Assembly (NCBI RefSeq): GCF_008329525.1
Contig: NZ_NPKQ01000001.1
Span: 496,001-560,000 of the forward strand
DNA length: 64,000 nt
From: Tardiphaga sp. P9-11
Lineage (GTDB): Bacteria > Pseudomonadota > Alphaproteobacteria > Rhizobiales > Xanthobacteraceae
Direction of reading: 5' to 3'
The translations under genes and the position numbers were made by a program. Each line of letters begins with the position of its first letter. Positions within the stretch are counted from its first letter, which is position 1. The notes under the pieces were generated by a model, which made no database searches, was not told where the DNA came from, and saw only the letters and a program-made list of their open reading frames with translations. Below, piece by piece: positions 42,515-51,422 of the stretch.

Positions 42515-43045
42515 CTACCGCGCCGAATGCGCCCGATGACGCAACCGCTGTACCAGCCGCATCCAACGCGATGATGAATTGGAACGGAATATCGCCATCG
42601 TCGCTTTTATACTTGCGATCACGGGCGCGACCAATTCGCCGGCGCGGCGGCGGATGTCGAGAACGAATTCGTAGAGCTTCCGAAACCAGTTCATCTGCAG
42701 CAGCTTCGGCCGCGTCACATCGAAGATGAACGCGGCGACGCCGACGCCGAGAAACTTGCTGAACACGATGAGCGCGAAAGCGCTGATCCAATACTGCCGC
42801 ATGAGCAGCCAGGCGCCGGCCAGTTTTAACGGAAAAAGCAGGATCGCCGGAACAACGAACACGATCAGCGTCAACATCGGCGATAGCCGAGCGACTCGCG
42901 CGGCCAGCCATTCCTTGAAAGCGCGCAGCGGAATCACTGCAACGATGCGCGCAACGACCGGTTCGAGATGGTCCCACAGCCACGCTTCGATCAAGAAGAC
43001 CAAAGCGAGAAGGAACCATACCGGCTGCAGCACGCGTCGCATCAT
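42515..43045 (-). CDS. small membrane protein, unknown function
   Basis: The 176-residue protein has hydrophobic segments at about 9-24, 55-80 and 85-110, with basic intervening and C-terminal regions. I recognise no domain. It lies 38 bp downstream of lpdA on the same strand and may be the tail of the TCA transcript. Composition matches the neighbours, and a ribosome binding site is plausible, so it is likely real. Confidence 0.7.
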   Translation of the reverse strand: MMRRVLQPVWFLLALVFLIEAWLWDHLEPVVARIVAVIPLRAFKEWLAARVARLSPMLTLIVFVVPAILLFPLKLAGAWLLMRQYWISAFALIVFSKFLGVGVAAFIFDVTRPKLLQMNWFRKLYEFVLDIRRRAGELVAPVIASIKATMAIFRSNSSSRWMRLVQRLRHRAHSAR

Positions 43046-43083
43046 AGCGTTCGTCTCCCAACCGGCTCAGCGCCGGCCGTGAC

Positions 43084-44487
43084 TCACATATGGATAGCGC
43101 GCTTGGCTACTGCAAATGCCGCTTCCTTCACCGCCTCAGAACGGGTCGGATGGGCATGGCAGGTGCGGGCCAGGTCTTCGGCCGAACCGCCGAATTCCAT
43201 CAGTACGCACGCCTCGTGGATCATTTCGCCGACTTCGCGGCCGATCATATGCACGCCCAGCACGCGGTCCGTCTTCGCATCTGCGAGAATCTTTACGAAA
43301 CCATCGGTTGTCTGATTGACCTTGGAACGGCCGTTGGCGGTGAAGGGGAACTTGCCGACATTGTAAGCGATACCGGCTGCCTTGAGCTCTTCCTCCGTCT
43401 TGCCGACCGCAGCGACTTCCGGCGTGGTGTAAACGACGCCCGGGATCACGTCATAGTTCACATGGCCAGCCTGACCTGCGAGAATCTCTGCGCAGGCAAC
43501 GCCCTCGTCTTCCGCCTTGTGAGCGAGCATCGGGCCGGCGACGACGTCGCCGATGGCGTAGACGCCCTTCACATTGCTGGAGAAGTGATGATCGATCTTG
43601 ACGCGGCCGCGCGCGTCGAGCTCGACGCCGGCTTCCTTGAGACCAAGCGCTTCGGTGTAAGCCACGCGGCCGATCGCCACGAGGATCACGTCGGCTTCGA
43701 GTGCTTCAGGAGCGCCCCCTGCAGCCGGCTCGATCTGTGCCTTCAGCGTCTTGCCCGACGTATCGACGCCGGTGACCTTGGCACCGAGCTTGAACGTCAT
43801 GCCCTGCTTCTCGAGCATGCGCTGGAACTGCTTGGCCACTTCGCCATCCATGCCGGGCAGGATGCGATCGAGGAATTCCACCACGGTGACTTCAGCGCCG
43901 AGGCGGCGCCACACCGAGCCAAGTTCGAGGCCGATGACGCCGGCGCCAACCACGATCAACTTTCCTGGCACCTTGTCGAGGGACAGCGCGCCGGTGGACG
44001 ATACGATACGCTTCTCGTCGATCTCGATGCCCTTCAGTTTCGCGACGTCAGAGCCGGTAGCGATGACGATGTTCTTGGTTTCCAGCGTCTGGGCCTTGCC
44101 GTCAGTGCCAGTGACTTCGACCTTGCCGGTACCGAGCACGCGGCCGGTGCCCATCACGACGTCGATCTTGTTCTTCTTCATCAGGAATTCGACGCCCTTG
44201 ACGTTGCCGTCGATGCCCTGCTGCTTGAAGTTCATCAGCGCGGGAAGATCGAGCGTCGGAGCGGATACCTTGATGCCCATCTTGGCGAAGGAGTGGCCGG
44301 CTTCCTCAAAAAGCTCCGACGAATAGAGCAAAGCCTTCGAGGGCATGCAGCCGATGTTCAGGCAGGTGCCGCCCAGCGTGCTGTTCTTCTCGACGACGGC
44401 GACCTTCATGCCGAGCTGCGCCGCGCGAATCGCGCAGACATAACCGCCGGGTCCAGTGCCGATAACAACGAGGTCGTAAGAAGCCAT
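43084..44487 (-). CDS. lpdA: dihydrolipoyl dehydrogenase (E3)
   Basis: E3 reoxidises the lipoyl group of 2-oxoacid dehydrogenase complexes and reduces NAD+. The 467-residue flavoprotein has the FAD motif [13 protein letters not shown], redox cysteines 42 and 47 ([16 protein letters not shown]), NAD-binding [14 protein letters not shown] and the C-terminal base in CHAHPTRSE. Its place after sucA, sucB and an SDR gene ties it to the 2-oxoglutarate dehydrogenase complex. Confidence 0.97.
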   Translation of the reverse strand: MASYDLVVIGTGPGGYVCAIRAAQLGMKVAVVEKNSTLGGTCLNIGCMPSKALLYSSELFEEAGHSFAKMGIKVSAPTLDLPALMNFKQQGIDGNVKGVEFLMKKNKIDVVMGTGRVLGTGKVEVTGTDGKAQTLETKNIVIATGSDVAKLKGIEIDEKRIVSSTGALSLDKVPGKLIVVGAGVIGLELGSVWRRLGAEVTVVEFLDRILPGMDGEVAKQFQRMLEKQGMTFKLGAKVTGVDTSGKTLKAQIEPAAGGAPEALEADVILVAIGRVAYTEALGLKEAGVELDARGRVKIDHHFSSNVKGVYAIGDVVAGPMLAHKAEDEGVACAEILAGQAGHVNYDVIPGVVYTTPEVAAVGKTEEELKAAGIAYNVGKFPFTANGRSKVNQTTDGFVKILADAKTDRVLGVHMIGREVGEMIHEACVLMEFGGSAEDLARTCHAHPTRSEAVKEAAFAVAKRAIHM

Positions 44488-44532
44488 GATGGAGTCCTGT
44501 ATTGTCTTCAGATGATATGGGGTGTCAGGGCC

Positions 44533-45279
44533 TCAGCGGCCACCGGACACGTCGAGAATGGTGGATGTGACGTAAGAAGCCTCGTCCGACAGCAACCAGA
44601 CGATGGCATTGGCAACTTCATCCGCAGTGCCGACGCGCTTCATAGGCACGTTGACGGAAAGACGATGTGCGCGATCGGGCTCGCCGCCTGACGCGTGAAT
44701 ATCAGTATCGATCAAACCCGGCCGAATGCCGGCGACGCGAATGCCTTCGGCTGCGACTTCGTGTCCCAATCCGATGGTGAAGGAATCGATCGCGCCCTTC
44801 GAGGCGGCATAGTCAACATAGGTGTTCGGCGCGCCCAGTTTGGCGGCTACCGATGACAGATTGACGATGACGCCACCGTTGCCGCCGTGTTTGGTCGACA
44901 TGCGCTTCACGGCCTCGCGGGCGCAGAGAATGCTGCCGGTGATGTTCACGGTCATCATGTTGGCGATGCGTTCGGCAGTCATCTGATCGACGCGGATGGA
45001 AGGGCCGACGATACCGGCATTGTTGACCAGCGCACCGAGCGGTCCGAAGGCGTCGGCAGCCTTGAACAGCGCGAGAATGTCAGCCTCGGAGCCGACATCG
45101 CATTTCACCGCGATAGCCTTGCCGTTGGTCGCTTCGATCTTCGAGACGACCTCGTTGGCGGCAGCTTCGTTGCTGGCATAGCCGACCACGACCTTGAACC
45201 CGCGCGCCGCCGCCAGAAGTGCAGTGGCGCGGCCGATGCCGCGGCTGCCGCCGGTGACGATCACAACGCTGTCGGTCAT
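44533..45279 (-). CDS. short-chain dehydrogenase/reductase
   Basis: The 248-residue classical SDR has the cofactor motif TGGSRGIGRA, NNAGIVG and the catalytic YVDYAASKG (Tyr-x3-Lys). A Ser lies upstream in IVNLSSVAA. Its substrate is unknown. It sits inside the sucAB-lpdA run with 45-bp and 122-bp gaps to its neighbours, a position I recall in related genomes but without an established metabolic link to the complex. Confidence 0.93.
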   Translation of the reverse strand: MTDSVVIVTGGSRGIGRATALLAAARGFKVVVGYASNEAAANEVVSKIEATNGKAIAVKCDVGSEADILALFKAADAFGPLGALVNNAGIVGPSIRVDQMTAERIANMMTVNITGSILCAREAVKRMSTKHGGNGGVIVNLSSVAAKLGAPNTYVDYAASKGAIDSFTIGLGHEVAAEGIRVAGIRPGLIDTDIHASGGEPDRAHRLSVNVPMKRVGTADEVANAIVWLLSDEASYVTSTILDVSGGR

Positions 45280-45401
45280 GTCCTGCTCCAGCTTCGCTGA
45301 GGTGCCAAGACTTCAGGTATCGAGGCTTCGGATATCAAGGCTTCTTGGTCATCAACCGGCAGCGCCGCCGCCGCCGGTTGACAGGAGGAAGTATAGAAAG
45401 A

Positions 45402-46643
45402 TCAGAGATCCAGAACGAGACGGGCCGGATCTTCCAGGCTTTCCTTGACGCGGACGAGGAAGGTCACGGCTTCCTTGCCGTCGATCACGCGGTGGTCGTA
45501 GGAAACCGCCAGATACATCATCGGGCGGATTTCGATCTTGCCGCCGACCACGACCGGACGTTCCTGGATCTTGTGCATGCCGAGGATGGCGGACTGCGGT
45601 GCGTTCAGGATCGGCGTCGACATCAGCGAGCCGTAGATGCCGCCATTGGTGATGGTGAAGGTGCCGCCCTGCATTTCGTCGATCTTGAGCTGGCCGTCAC
45701 GGGCGCGCTTGCCGAAGTCCGCAATGGTCTTTTCGATGTCGGAGATCGACTTGGTATCGCAATCGCGTACCACGGGGACCACGAGGCCCTTGTCGGTGCC
45801 GACGGCCACGCCGACGTGATAGTAATTCTTGTAGATCAGGTCGGTGCCGTCGATCTCGGCATTCACGGCCGGAATATCCTTCAGCGCCTGCACGCAGGCC
45901 TTGGTGAAGAAGCCCATGAAGCCGAGCTTCGCGCCGTGCTTCTTCTCGAACACATCCTTGTACTGCGAGCGCAGTGCCATCACGTTGGTCATGTCGACCT
46001 CGTTGAAGGTCGTCAGCATCGCGGCGGTATTCTGCACGTCCTTGAGGCGGCGCGCGATGGTCTGGCGCAGACGCGTCATCTTCACGCGTTCTTCGCGGGC
46101 GGCATCGTCAGCGGGCGACGGCGCGCGAACCTGCACGGCAGCGGCAGGCTGATTGATCGGCGTCGGTGCCGACGCAGCCTTCTCGATCGCAGCGAGCATG
46201 TCGCCCTTGGTCACGCGGCCATCCTTGCCCGAGCCGGGCACGGTGGCGGCATCGATGCCACTCTCGGCCGAGATCTTGCGGACCGACGGCGCCAGCGGCG
46301 CATCGACGGGTGCGGACTTCTGAGCGGGAGAAGGTGCAGCAGCAGGTGCTGCGGCTGGAGCCGGAGCAGCGGGCTTGGCGGGTGCAGAAGCCGGCTTGGC
46401 GCCACCTGCACCATCGGTGATCTGGCCGAGCAGCGCGCCGACGGCGACGGTCTCGCCATCCTTGGCAACGATCTCGCCGAGCACGCCGGCGGAGGGGGCC
46501 GGCACTTCGATGGTGACCTTGTCGGTCTCGAGCTCAACCAACGGTTCGTCCACAGCGACGGCGTCGCCGGCCTTCTTGAACCAGCGGCCGATGGTAGCTT
46601 CCGTCACGGACTCGCCGAGCGTGGGAACGCGAATTTCAGTCAT
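45402..46643 (-). CDS. sucB: 2-oxoglutarate dehydrogenase E2 (dihydrolipoyl succinyltransferase)
   Basis: E2 moves the succinyl group from E1 to CoA and forms the core of the complex. The 413-residue protein has one lipoyl domain (1-75, Lys42 in ETDKVTIE), an Ala/Pro-rich linker, an E3/E1-binding domain (about 115-150, [16 protein letters not shown]) and the catalytic domain with active-site His in [11 protein letters not shown]. All key residues are present. Confidence 0.97.
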   Translation of the reverse strand: MTEIRVPTLGESVTEATIGRWFKKAGDAVAVDEPLVELETDKVTIEVPAPSAGVLGEIVAKDGETVAVGALLGQITDGAGGAKPASAPAKPAAPAPAAAPAAAPSPAQKSAPVDAPLAPSVRKISAESGIDAATVPGSGKDGRVTKGDMLAAIEKAASAPTPINQPAAAVQVRAPSPADDAAREERVKMTRLRQTIARRLKDVQNTAAMLTTFNEVDMTNVMALRSQYKDVFEKKHGAKLGFMGFFTKACVQALKDIPAVNAEIDGTDLIYKNYYHVGVAVGTDKGLVVPVVRDCDTKSISDIEKTIADFGKRARDGQLKIDEMQGGTFTITNGGIYGSLMSTPILNAPQSAILGMHKIQERPVVVGGKIEIRPMMYLAVSYDHRVIDGKEAVTFLVRVKESLEDPARLVLDL

Positions 46644-46720
46644 TGTCTACTTCCTCTTGTGGCGTGGCGACCCGCTCGGTCATCCCTGCCTGAACTTGAA
46701 ATCAATGCGGATATGCGAAC

Positions 46721-46738
46721 GCCCCGCGGGTGCGGGGC
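46721..46738. repeat. GC-rich hairpin in the sucA-sucB spacer
   Basis: GCCCCGC-GGGT-GCGGGGC forms a strong 7-bp stem 21 bp after the sucA stop codon. It lacks a T-run on the transcribed strand, so it is more likely a processing or stabilising stem than a full terminator. Confidence 0.55.
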
Positions 46739-46759
46739 ATTCGCCAATGGGATGGGGGC

Positions 46760-49717
46760 TTAGCCGAGCGCTTCGTCGAGGAAGGCCTTGAGCTGGGCGA
46801 GATGCTTGGACATCAGGCCGGTAGCAGTCGCCGCCGACGCAGCACGGCCGGCGTAACGCGGGCGCTTGTGGGTGGCGTTGATCTGGTTGAGCACCCATTC
46901 GAGATACGGCTCGATGAAGTGCCAGCCGCCCATGTTGCGCGGCTCTTCCTGGCACCAGACGAATTCCGCACCCTTGAAGCGGGTCAGCTCCTGCACCAGC
47001 GTCTTCAGCGGCACCGGATAGAGCTGCTCGATGCGCATCAGATAGACGTCATCGATGCCGCGCTTCTCGCGCTCCTCATAGAGATCGTAATAGACCTTGC
47101 CGGAGCACAGCACGACGCGACGGATCTTGTTGTCGGCGGTGAGCTTGATCTTCTCGTCCGGCAGCTTCTCCGCGTCGTCGAACAGCACGCGATGGAACGA
47201 GGTGTCGGCACCGAGTTCGCTCAGCTTCGACACCGCACGCTTGTGGCGCAGCAGTGACTTCGGCGTCATCACGATTAGCGGCTTGCGGATCTCACGTTTG
47301 AGCTGGCGGCGCAGCATGTGGAAGTAGTTCGCCGGAGTGGTCGGATAGACCACCTGCATGTTGTCTTCCGCGCACATCTGGAGAAAGCGCTCGAGGCGTG
47401 CGGAGGAATGCTCCGGTCCCTGGCCTTCATAGCCATGCGGCAGAAGGCAGATCAGGCCCGACATGCGCAGCCACTTGCGCTCGCCCGACGAGATGAACTG
47501 GTCGAACAGCACCTGAGCGCCGTTGGCGAAGTCGCCGAACTGCGCTTCCCAGATCGTCAGCGCCTTCGGCTCGGCCAGCGAGTAGCCGTATTCGAAACCG
47601 AGCACCGCTTCTTCGGAGAGCAGCGAGTTGATGACCTCGTAGTGGCCCTGATCGGGCTTGAGGTGATTGAACGGCGTGTAGCGGCTCTCGTCTTCCTGAT
47701 CGAACAGCACCGAATGTCGCTGCGAGAAGGTGCCGCGCTCCGAATCCTGGCCGGAAAGGCGAACGTGGTGGCCTTCTTCCATGAGCGTGCAGAACGCGAG
47801 CGCTTCGCCGGTTGCCCAGTCGATGCCTTCGCCAGTGTTGATCGCCTTGGCGCGGGTGTCGAGGAAGCGCTGCACCGTGCGGTGAACGCGGAAGCCATCG
47901 GGCACCTTGGTGATCTTGGCGCCAATCGCCTTCAGCGTGTTGACGTCGACACCGGTGATGCCACGGCGGGGATCTTCCTCCTGGTCGGCATATTTGAAGC
48001 CGGCCCACTTGCCGTCGAGCCAGTCGGCCTTGTTCGGCTTGTAGCCTGCGCCGGCTTCGAGTTCTGCGTCGAGACGGGCGCGCCAATCGGCCTTTGCCTT
48101 ATCGACTTCGCCCTCGGTCATCACGCCATCGGCGATGATGCGCTTGGCATAGATATCCAGCGTCGACTGATGTGCGCCGATCTTCTTGTACATCACGGGC
48201 TGGGTGAACGCTGGCTCATCGCCTTCGTTATGGCCGTGGCGGCGATAGCAGAACATGTCGATGACGACAGGCTTGTGGAACTTCTGCCGGAACTCGATCG
48301 CGATCTTGGCGGCGAACACCACCGCTTCCGGATCGTCGCCGTTCACATGGAAGATCGGAGCATCGATCATCTTCGCCACATCGGACGGATAGGGCGACGA
48401 GCGGGAGTAACGCGGATAGGTGGTGAAACCGATCTGATTATTGACGATGAAGTGGATCGAACCGCCAGTGCGATAACCCTTGAGGTCCGACAGCGCAAAG
48501 CATTCCGCGACCACACCCTGACCTGCGAAGGCCGCATCGCCATGCATCAGCAGCGGCAGCACGGAAATGCGCTGATCCGGCGGATCACCATTCTGATCCT
48601 GCTTGGCGCGGACCTTGCCGAGTACCACCGGATCGACGATTTCGAGATGCGACGGGTTCGCCGTCAGCGACAGATGGATCTTGTTGTTGTCGAACTCACG
48701 ATCCGACGACGCGCCGAGGTGATACTTGACGTCGCCGGAGCCTTCGACTTCGTCCGGATTGGCCGAGCCACCCTTGAATTCGTGGAACAGCGCGCGGTGC
48801 GGCTTGCCCATCACCTGGGTCAACACGTTGAGGCGACCGCGATGTGGCATGCCGACGACGATGTCACGGACACCGAGGCTGCCGCCGCGCTTGATGATCT
48901 GTTCCAGCGCCGGGATCAGCGATTCGCCACCGTCGAGGCCGAAGCGCTTGGTACCGGTGAACTTGACGTCGCAGAACTTCTCGAAGCCGTCGGCTTCGAT
49001 CAGCTTCTGGAGAATGGCGCGGCGGCCTTCCGGCGTGAAGCTGATTTCCTTGTCCGGGCCTTCGATACGTTCCTGGATCCACGCCTTCTGTGCGCGGTTG
49101 GAAATGTGCATGAACTCGACGCCGAGCGTCTGGCAGTAGGTGCGCTGCAGGATCGCAACGATCTCGCGCAGGGTGCCGTATTCGAGGCCGATGACGTTAT
49201 CGAGAAAGATCTTGCGGTCGTAGTCGGCATCGGTGAAGCCGTAGGAGCGTGGATCGAGCTCCTCGTGATCCTTCTGGCCTTCGATGCCCAGCGGATCGAG
49301 ATTAGCGTGGAAATGGCCGCGCATGCGGAAGGCGCGGATCAGCATCAAGGCGCGCACAGAGTCCCGGGTCGCCTGATTGATGTCGCCGGTCGGGGCCGCA
49401 GCACCGGGCTGCGCGGTCTTGGCGGCGAGCTTGGCGCCCATCACCTTCTCGACCTGGGCCCAGTTGCCGTCCATGGCGGAGGTCAGGTCGTCCTTGGGCG
49501 TCAGTGGCCAGTTGGCCTTCTCCCAGGACGGGCCTTCGGCGTTCTTCTGAACGTCGGCGGGCGAGTCTTTCAGGCTCTTGAAGAACTCCTGCCACTCGGC
49601 GTCGACCGAGGAGGGGTCCTTTTCGTAACGGGCGTAAAGTTCGTCGATGTAAGTGGCGTTTGCGCCCTGCAGAAATGAGGAGAGTGCAAAGGCGGCGTTC
49701 GCGTCCTGGCGAGACAT
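46760..49717 (-). CDS. sucA: 2-oxoglutarate dehydrogenase E1
   Basis: The thiamin-diphosphate-dependent E1 decarboxylates 2-oxoglutarate. The 985-residue protein has the N-terminal peptide that binds E2/E3 (about 10-50, LQGANATYIDELYARYEKDP), the ThDP/Mg site LMHGDAAFAGQG..AE and IHFIVNNQIGFTT, and the transketolase-like C-terminal domains. The length is normal. It begins after a 174-bp gap from the TetR gene that contains its promoter and a leader inverted repeat. Confidence 0.97.
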   Translation of the reverse strand: MSRQDANAAFALSSFLQGANATYIDELYARYEKDPSSVDAEWQEFFKSLKDSPADVQKNAEGPSWEKANWPLTPKDDLTSAMDGNWAQVEKVMGAKLAAKTAQPGAAAPTGDINQATRDSVRALMLIRAFRMRGHFHANLDPLGIEGQKDHEELDPRSYGFTDADYDRKIFLDNVIGLEYGTLREIVAILQRTYCQTLGVEFMHISNRAQKAWIQERIEGPDKEISFTPEGRRAILQKLIEADGFEKFCDVKFTGTKRFGLDGGESLIPALEQIIKRGGSLGVRDIVVGMPHRGRLNVLTQVMGKPHRALFHEFKGGSANPDEVEGSGDVKYHLGASSDREFDNNKIHLSLTANPSHLEIVDPVVLGKVRAKQDQNGDPPDQRISVLPLLMHGDAAFAGQGVVAECFALSDLKGYRTGGSIHFIVNNQIGFTTYPRYSRSSPYPSDVAKMIDAPIFHVNGDDPEAVVFAAKIAIEFRQKFHKPVVIDMFCYRRHGHNEGDEPAFTQPVMYKKIGAHQSTLDIYAKRIIADGVMTEGEVDKAKADWRARLDAELEAGAGYKPNKADWLDGKWAGFKYADQEEDPRRGITGVDVNTLKAIGAKITKVPDGFRVHRTVQRFLDTRAKAINTGEGIDWATGEALAFCTLMEEGHHVRLSGQDSERGTFSQRHSVLFDQEDESRYTPFNHLKPDQGHYEVINSLLSEEAVLGFEYGYSLAEPKALTIWEAQFGDFANGAQVLFDQFISSGERKWLRMSGLICLLPHGYEGQGPEHSSARLERFLQMCAEDNMQVVYPTTPANYFHMLRRQLKREIRKPLIVMTPKSLLRHKRAVSKLSELGADTSFHRVLFDDAEKLPDEKIKLTADNKIRRVVLCSGKVYYDLYEEREKRGIDDVYLMRIEQLYPVPLKTLVQELTRFKGAEFVWCQEEPRNMGGWHFIEPYLEWVLNQINATHKRPRYAGRAASAATATGLMSKHLAQLKAFLDEALG

Positions 49718-49762
49718 GATGGCGTCCTGATTTGGTATCGCGCGGAAATTTTAACGAGGGCC

Positions 49763-49779
49763 GATCCGGTTGCCGGATC
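49763..49779. promoter_or_regulatory. inverted repeat in the sucA leader
   Basis: GATCCGG-TTG-CCGGATC is a perfect 7-3-7 inverted repeat 46-62 bp upstream of the sucA start. It may be an operator or form a leader stem in sucA mRNA. Confidence 0.5.
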
Positions 49780-49891
49780 ATCCTAAAGTCGAGCGAGCTT
49801 CTACCCTATTTAATCCGAATGTGCGCCCTGAAAAGCACGAAGAACTGAATATTTCGTCAATTCTTTGTGCGCGAGATTTTGTCCGCTGATT

Positions 49892-50575
49892 TCAGTCGAC
49901 GACACTGAGGTCTTCCTTGGCCAAAGCGGCAGCGCCTCCTTGCAGTCCGGCGCGCCGGGTGCGGCGGATTTTGGGCGGTCCGCAGGCCTCGTCAAGCAGG
50001 GCATTGGCGGCCATTCCGGCAGCGTCCGCAACCGAGGGATCGCGGGTCACCATGGCGGCGACGATGGCGCCGTCCATCAAGAGGCCGATCTGGTGCGCGA
50101 GAAAGTCCGGCTTCTTGGCGCCGGCAGCCTCGGCCAGTCCGGAAATGTGCTTGAGAATGAACGATTTGTGCCGGATCGTGATGTCGCGCAGCCGGGTCTC
50201 GTCCTTGGAGTGCTCGCCGACTGCATTGATGAAAACACAGCCATAATAGGTCTCTTCGGCAAACCAGCTCTTCAGCGCGGGGAAGATCGAATCCAGCTTT
50301 TCGCGCGGAGTTGTGGCGCGTTCCACGGCTGCAATGAACCAGCCACGCCAGGTCTCGCTCTCTGCCCTGAGCACGGCGTCGACCAGATCGTCCTTGGATT
50401 TGAAGTTCTTGTAGAGCGTGGTTTTGGCCGTTCCGGCCTCGCTTACGATGGCGTCGATGCCGGTGGCATTGATGCCATTTTTGCAGAACAGCCTTGTCGC
50501 TGCGACCATCAGCCGCTCGCGCGGCGTCACCTGCGGATTACTGCTGTCGACGGCCTGCGGCATCGCATCGGTCAT
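49892..50575 (-). CDS. TetR/AcrR-family regulator
   Basis: The 227-residue protein has an N-terminal TetR helix-turn-helix (RERLMVAATRLFCKNGINAT, then TAKTTLYKNFKSKDDLVDAVL) and an all-helical ligand domain with a Cys in YYGCVFINAVGE, a feature of the AcrR subgroup. It is divergent from the osmC-flavoprotein-rhodanese operon and is its most likely repressor, through the palindrome at 50760-50791. The effector is unknown. Confidence 0.92.
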   Translation of the reverse strand: MTDAMPQAVDSSNPQVTPRERLMVAATRLFCKNGINATGIDAIVSEAGTAKTTLYKNFKSKDDLVDAVLRAESETWRGWFIAAVERATTPREKLDSIFPALKSWFAEETYYGCVFINAVGEHSKDETRLRDITIRHKSFILKHISGLAEAAGAKKPDFLAHQIGLLMDGAIVAAMVTRDPSVADAAGMAANALLDEACGPPKIRRTRRAGLQGGAAALAKEDLSVVD

Positions 50576-50759
50576 GCCCTGTCATATGTCATGCGGCGCG
50601 CGACGCGCAAGCGGTCATCGGTTCCTGACCAATATTCGAGCCGGCAAGCGCCGATTTGGCGCGTTAAGCGGCAACTCAGCCGCTGCACGTTTCTTCACCA
50701 TGCGCCCAACTCACTGATATCGCGATGTTTTATCCATTAGCGGGCGCTGGCACGCTTTC

Positions 50760-50791
50760 TGCAAAGCTACAGAACGTTCTGTATCTTTGCA
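50760..50791. promoter_or_regulatory. 32-bp near-perfect palindrome, candidate TetR operator
   Basis: Two 16-bp arms (TGCAAAGCTACAGAAC and its partner) meet at the centre with 15 of 16 pairs. The core TACAGAACGTTCTGTA has the size and form of TetR-family operators. It ends 21 bp before the osmC ATG, where bound repressor would block initiation or early elongation. Confidence 0.75.
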
Positions 50792-50812
50792 CCTTTCCAA
50801 GGGAGAAAACCA

Positions 50813-51355
50813 ATGACTGCTGTTGCCGCCAAAACCGCCCTGACCGGCTGCCTCGCGCCGATCGACAAAGGCGGACTCGAACAGCTGATCGCCAACGGCA
50901 AAGCCAATCCCAATGTCATCAAGACGCTGAAGTGCAAGACGGTGGCCGAGGGCAAGTTCCGCCACGCCAACTACATCCGCAACCTGCCGCCCTACATCGT
51001 CGATGAGCCGCCAGCCCTGCTTGGCGACGACACCGCGCCAAATCCGTCGGAAGCGTCCTTGGCTGCGCTTGGTTCCTGCATCGCCGTCGGCCTGCACGCC
51101 AATGCCGTGCATCGCGGCTGGACCGTCAACAAACTCGAACTGCAGCTCGAAGGCGATCTCAACATCACGGCTGTCTGGGGCACCGGCGATATCAGCGAGA
51201 AGCCGGTCGGCTTCACCGATGTGCGCATCAAGGTCGACATGGAATGCGAAGGCGTTCCGCAGGCCGAGATCGATGCGCTGATCACCCACGTCAAGAAATG
51301 GTCGCCCGTCGCCAACACGTTTACGCGCCCGGTCAATCTCGAAGTCTCTGCCTGA
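50813..51355 (+). CDS. OsmC-family protein lacking the second active-site Cys
   Basis: The 180-residue protein has the OsmC fold with ASLAALGSCIAVGLHANAV placing Cys89 at the N-terminus of the central helix. In peroxidase members a second Cys occurs in a CPVxNT motif; here it reads KWSPVANTF with Ser164. A two-Cys peroxidase cycle is therefore unlikely. YhfA-like OsmC relatives have been linked to other thiol chemistry. AGGGAG precedes the ATG. It is the first gene of an operon with a flavoprotein and a rhodanese. Confidence 0.88.
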   Translation: MTAVAAKTALTGCLAPIDKGGLEQLIANGKANPNVIKTLKCKTVAEGKFRHANYIRNLPPYIVDEPPALLGDDTAPNPSEASLAALGSCIAVGLHANAVHRGWTVNKLELQLEGDLNITAVWGTGDISEKPVGFTDVRIKVDMECEGVPQAEIDALITHVKKWSPVANTFTRPVNLEVSA

Positions 51356-51367
51356 ATGTGAGTTAGC

Positions 51368-51389
51368 GCGGCCGCAGCGATGCGGCCGC
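51368..51389 (+). repeat. hairpin in the osmC-flavoprotein spacer
   Basis: GCGGCCGC-AGCGAT-GCGGCCGC is a perfect 8-bp GC-only stem 12 bp after the osmC stop, followed by a pyrimidine-rich stretch. It may attenuate transcription or protect the osmC message, making osmC more abundant than the downstream genes. Confidence 0.6.
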
Positions 51390-51422
51390 AGTCTCTCTTC
51401 CTTGTGCGTGACGGAGATCGAC

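Noticed and set aside
43090-44691. 533-codon frame antisense to lpdA
   Set aside because: Shadow of lpdA created by GC-rich third positions; no recognisable domain.
45345-46763. 472-codon frame antisense to sucB
   Set aside because: Shadow of sucB, Arg/Gly/Asp-rich with no family features.
47318-49678. 786-codon open frame antisense to sucA
   Set aside because: It mirrors the sucA frame in high-GC DNA, has low-complexity composition and no ribosome binding site; sucA is certain.
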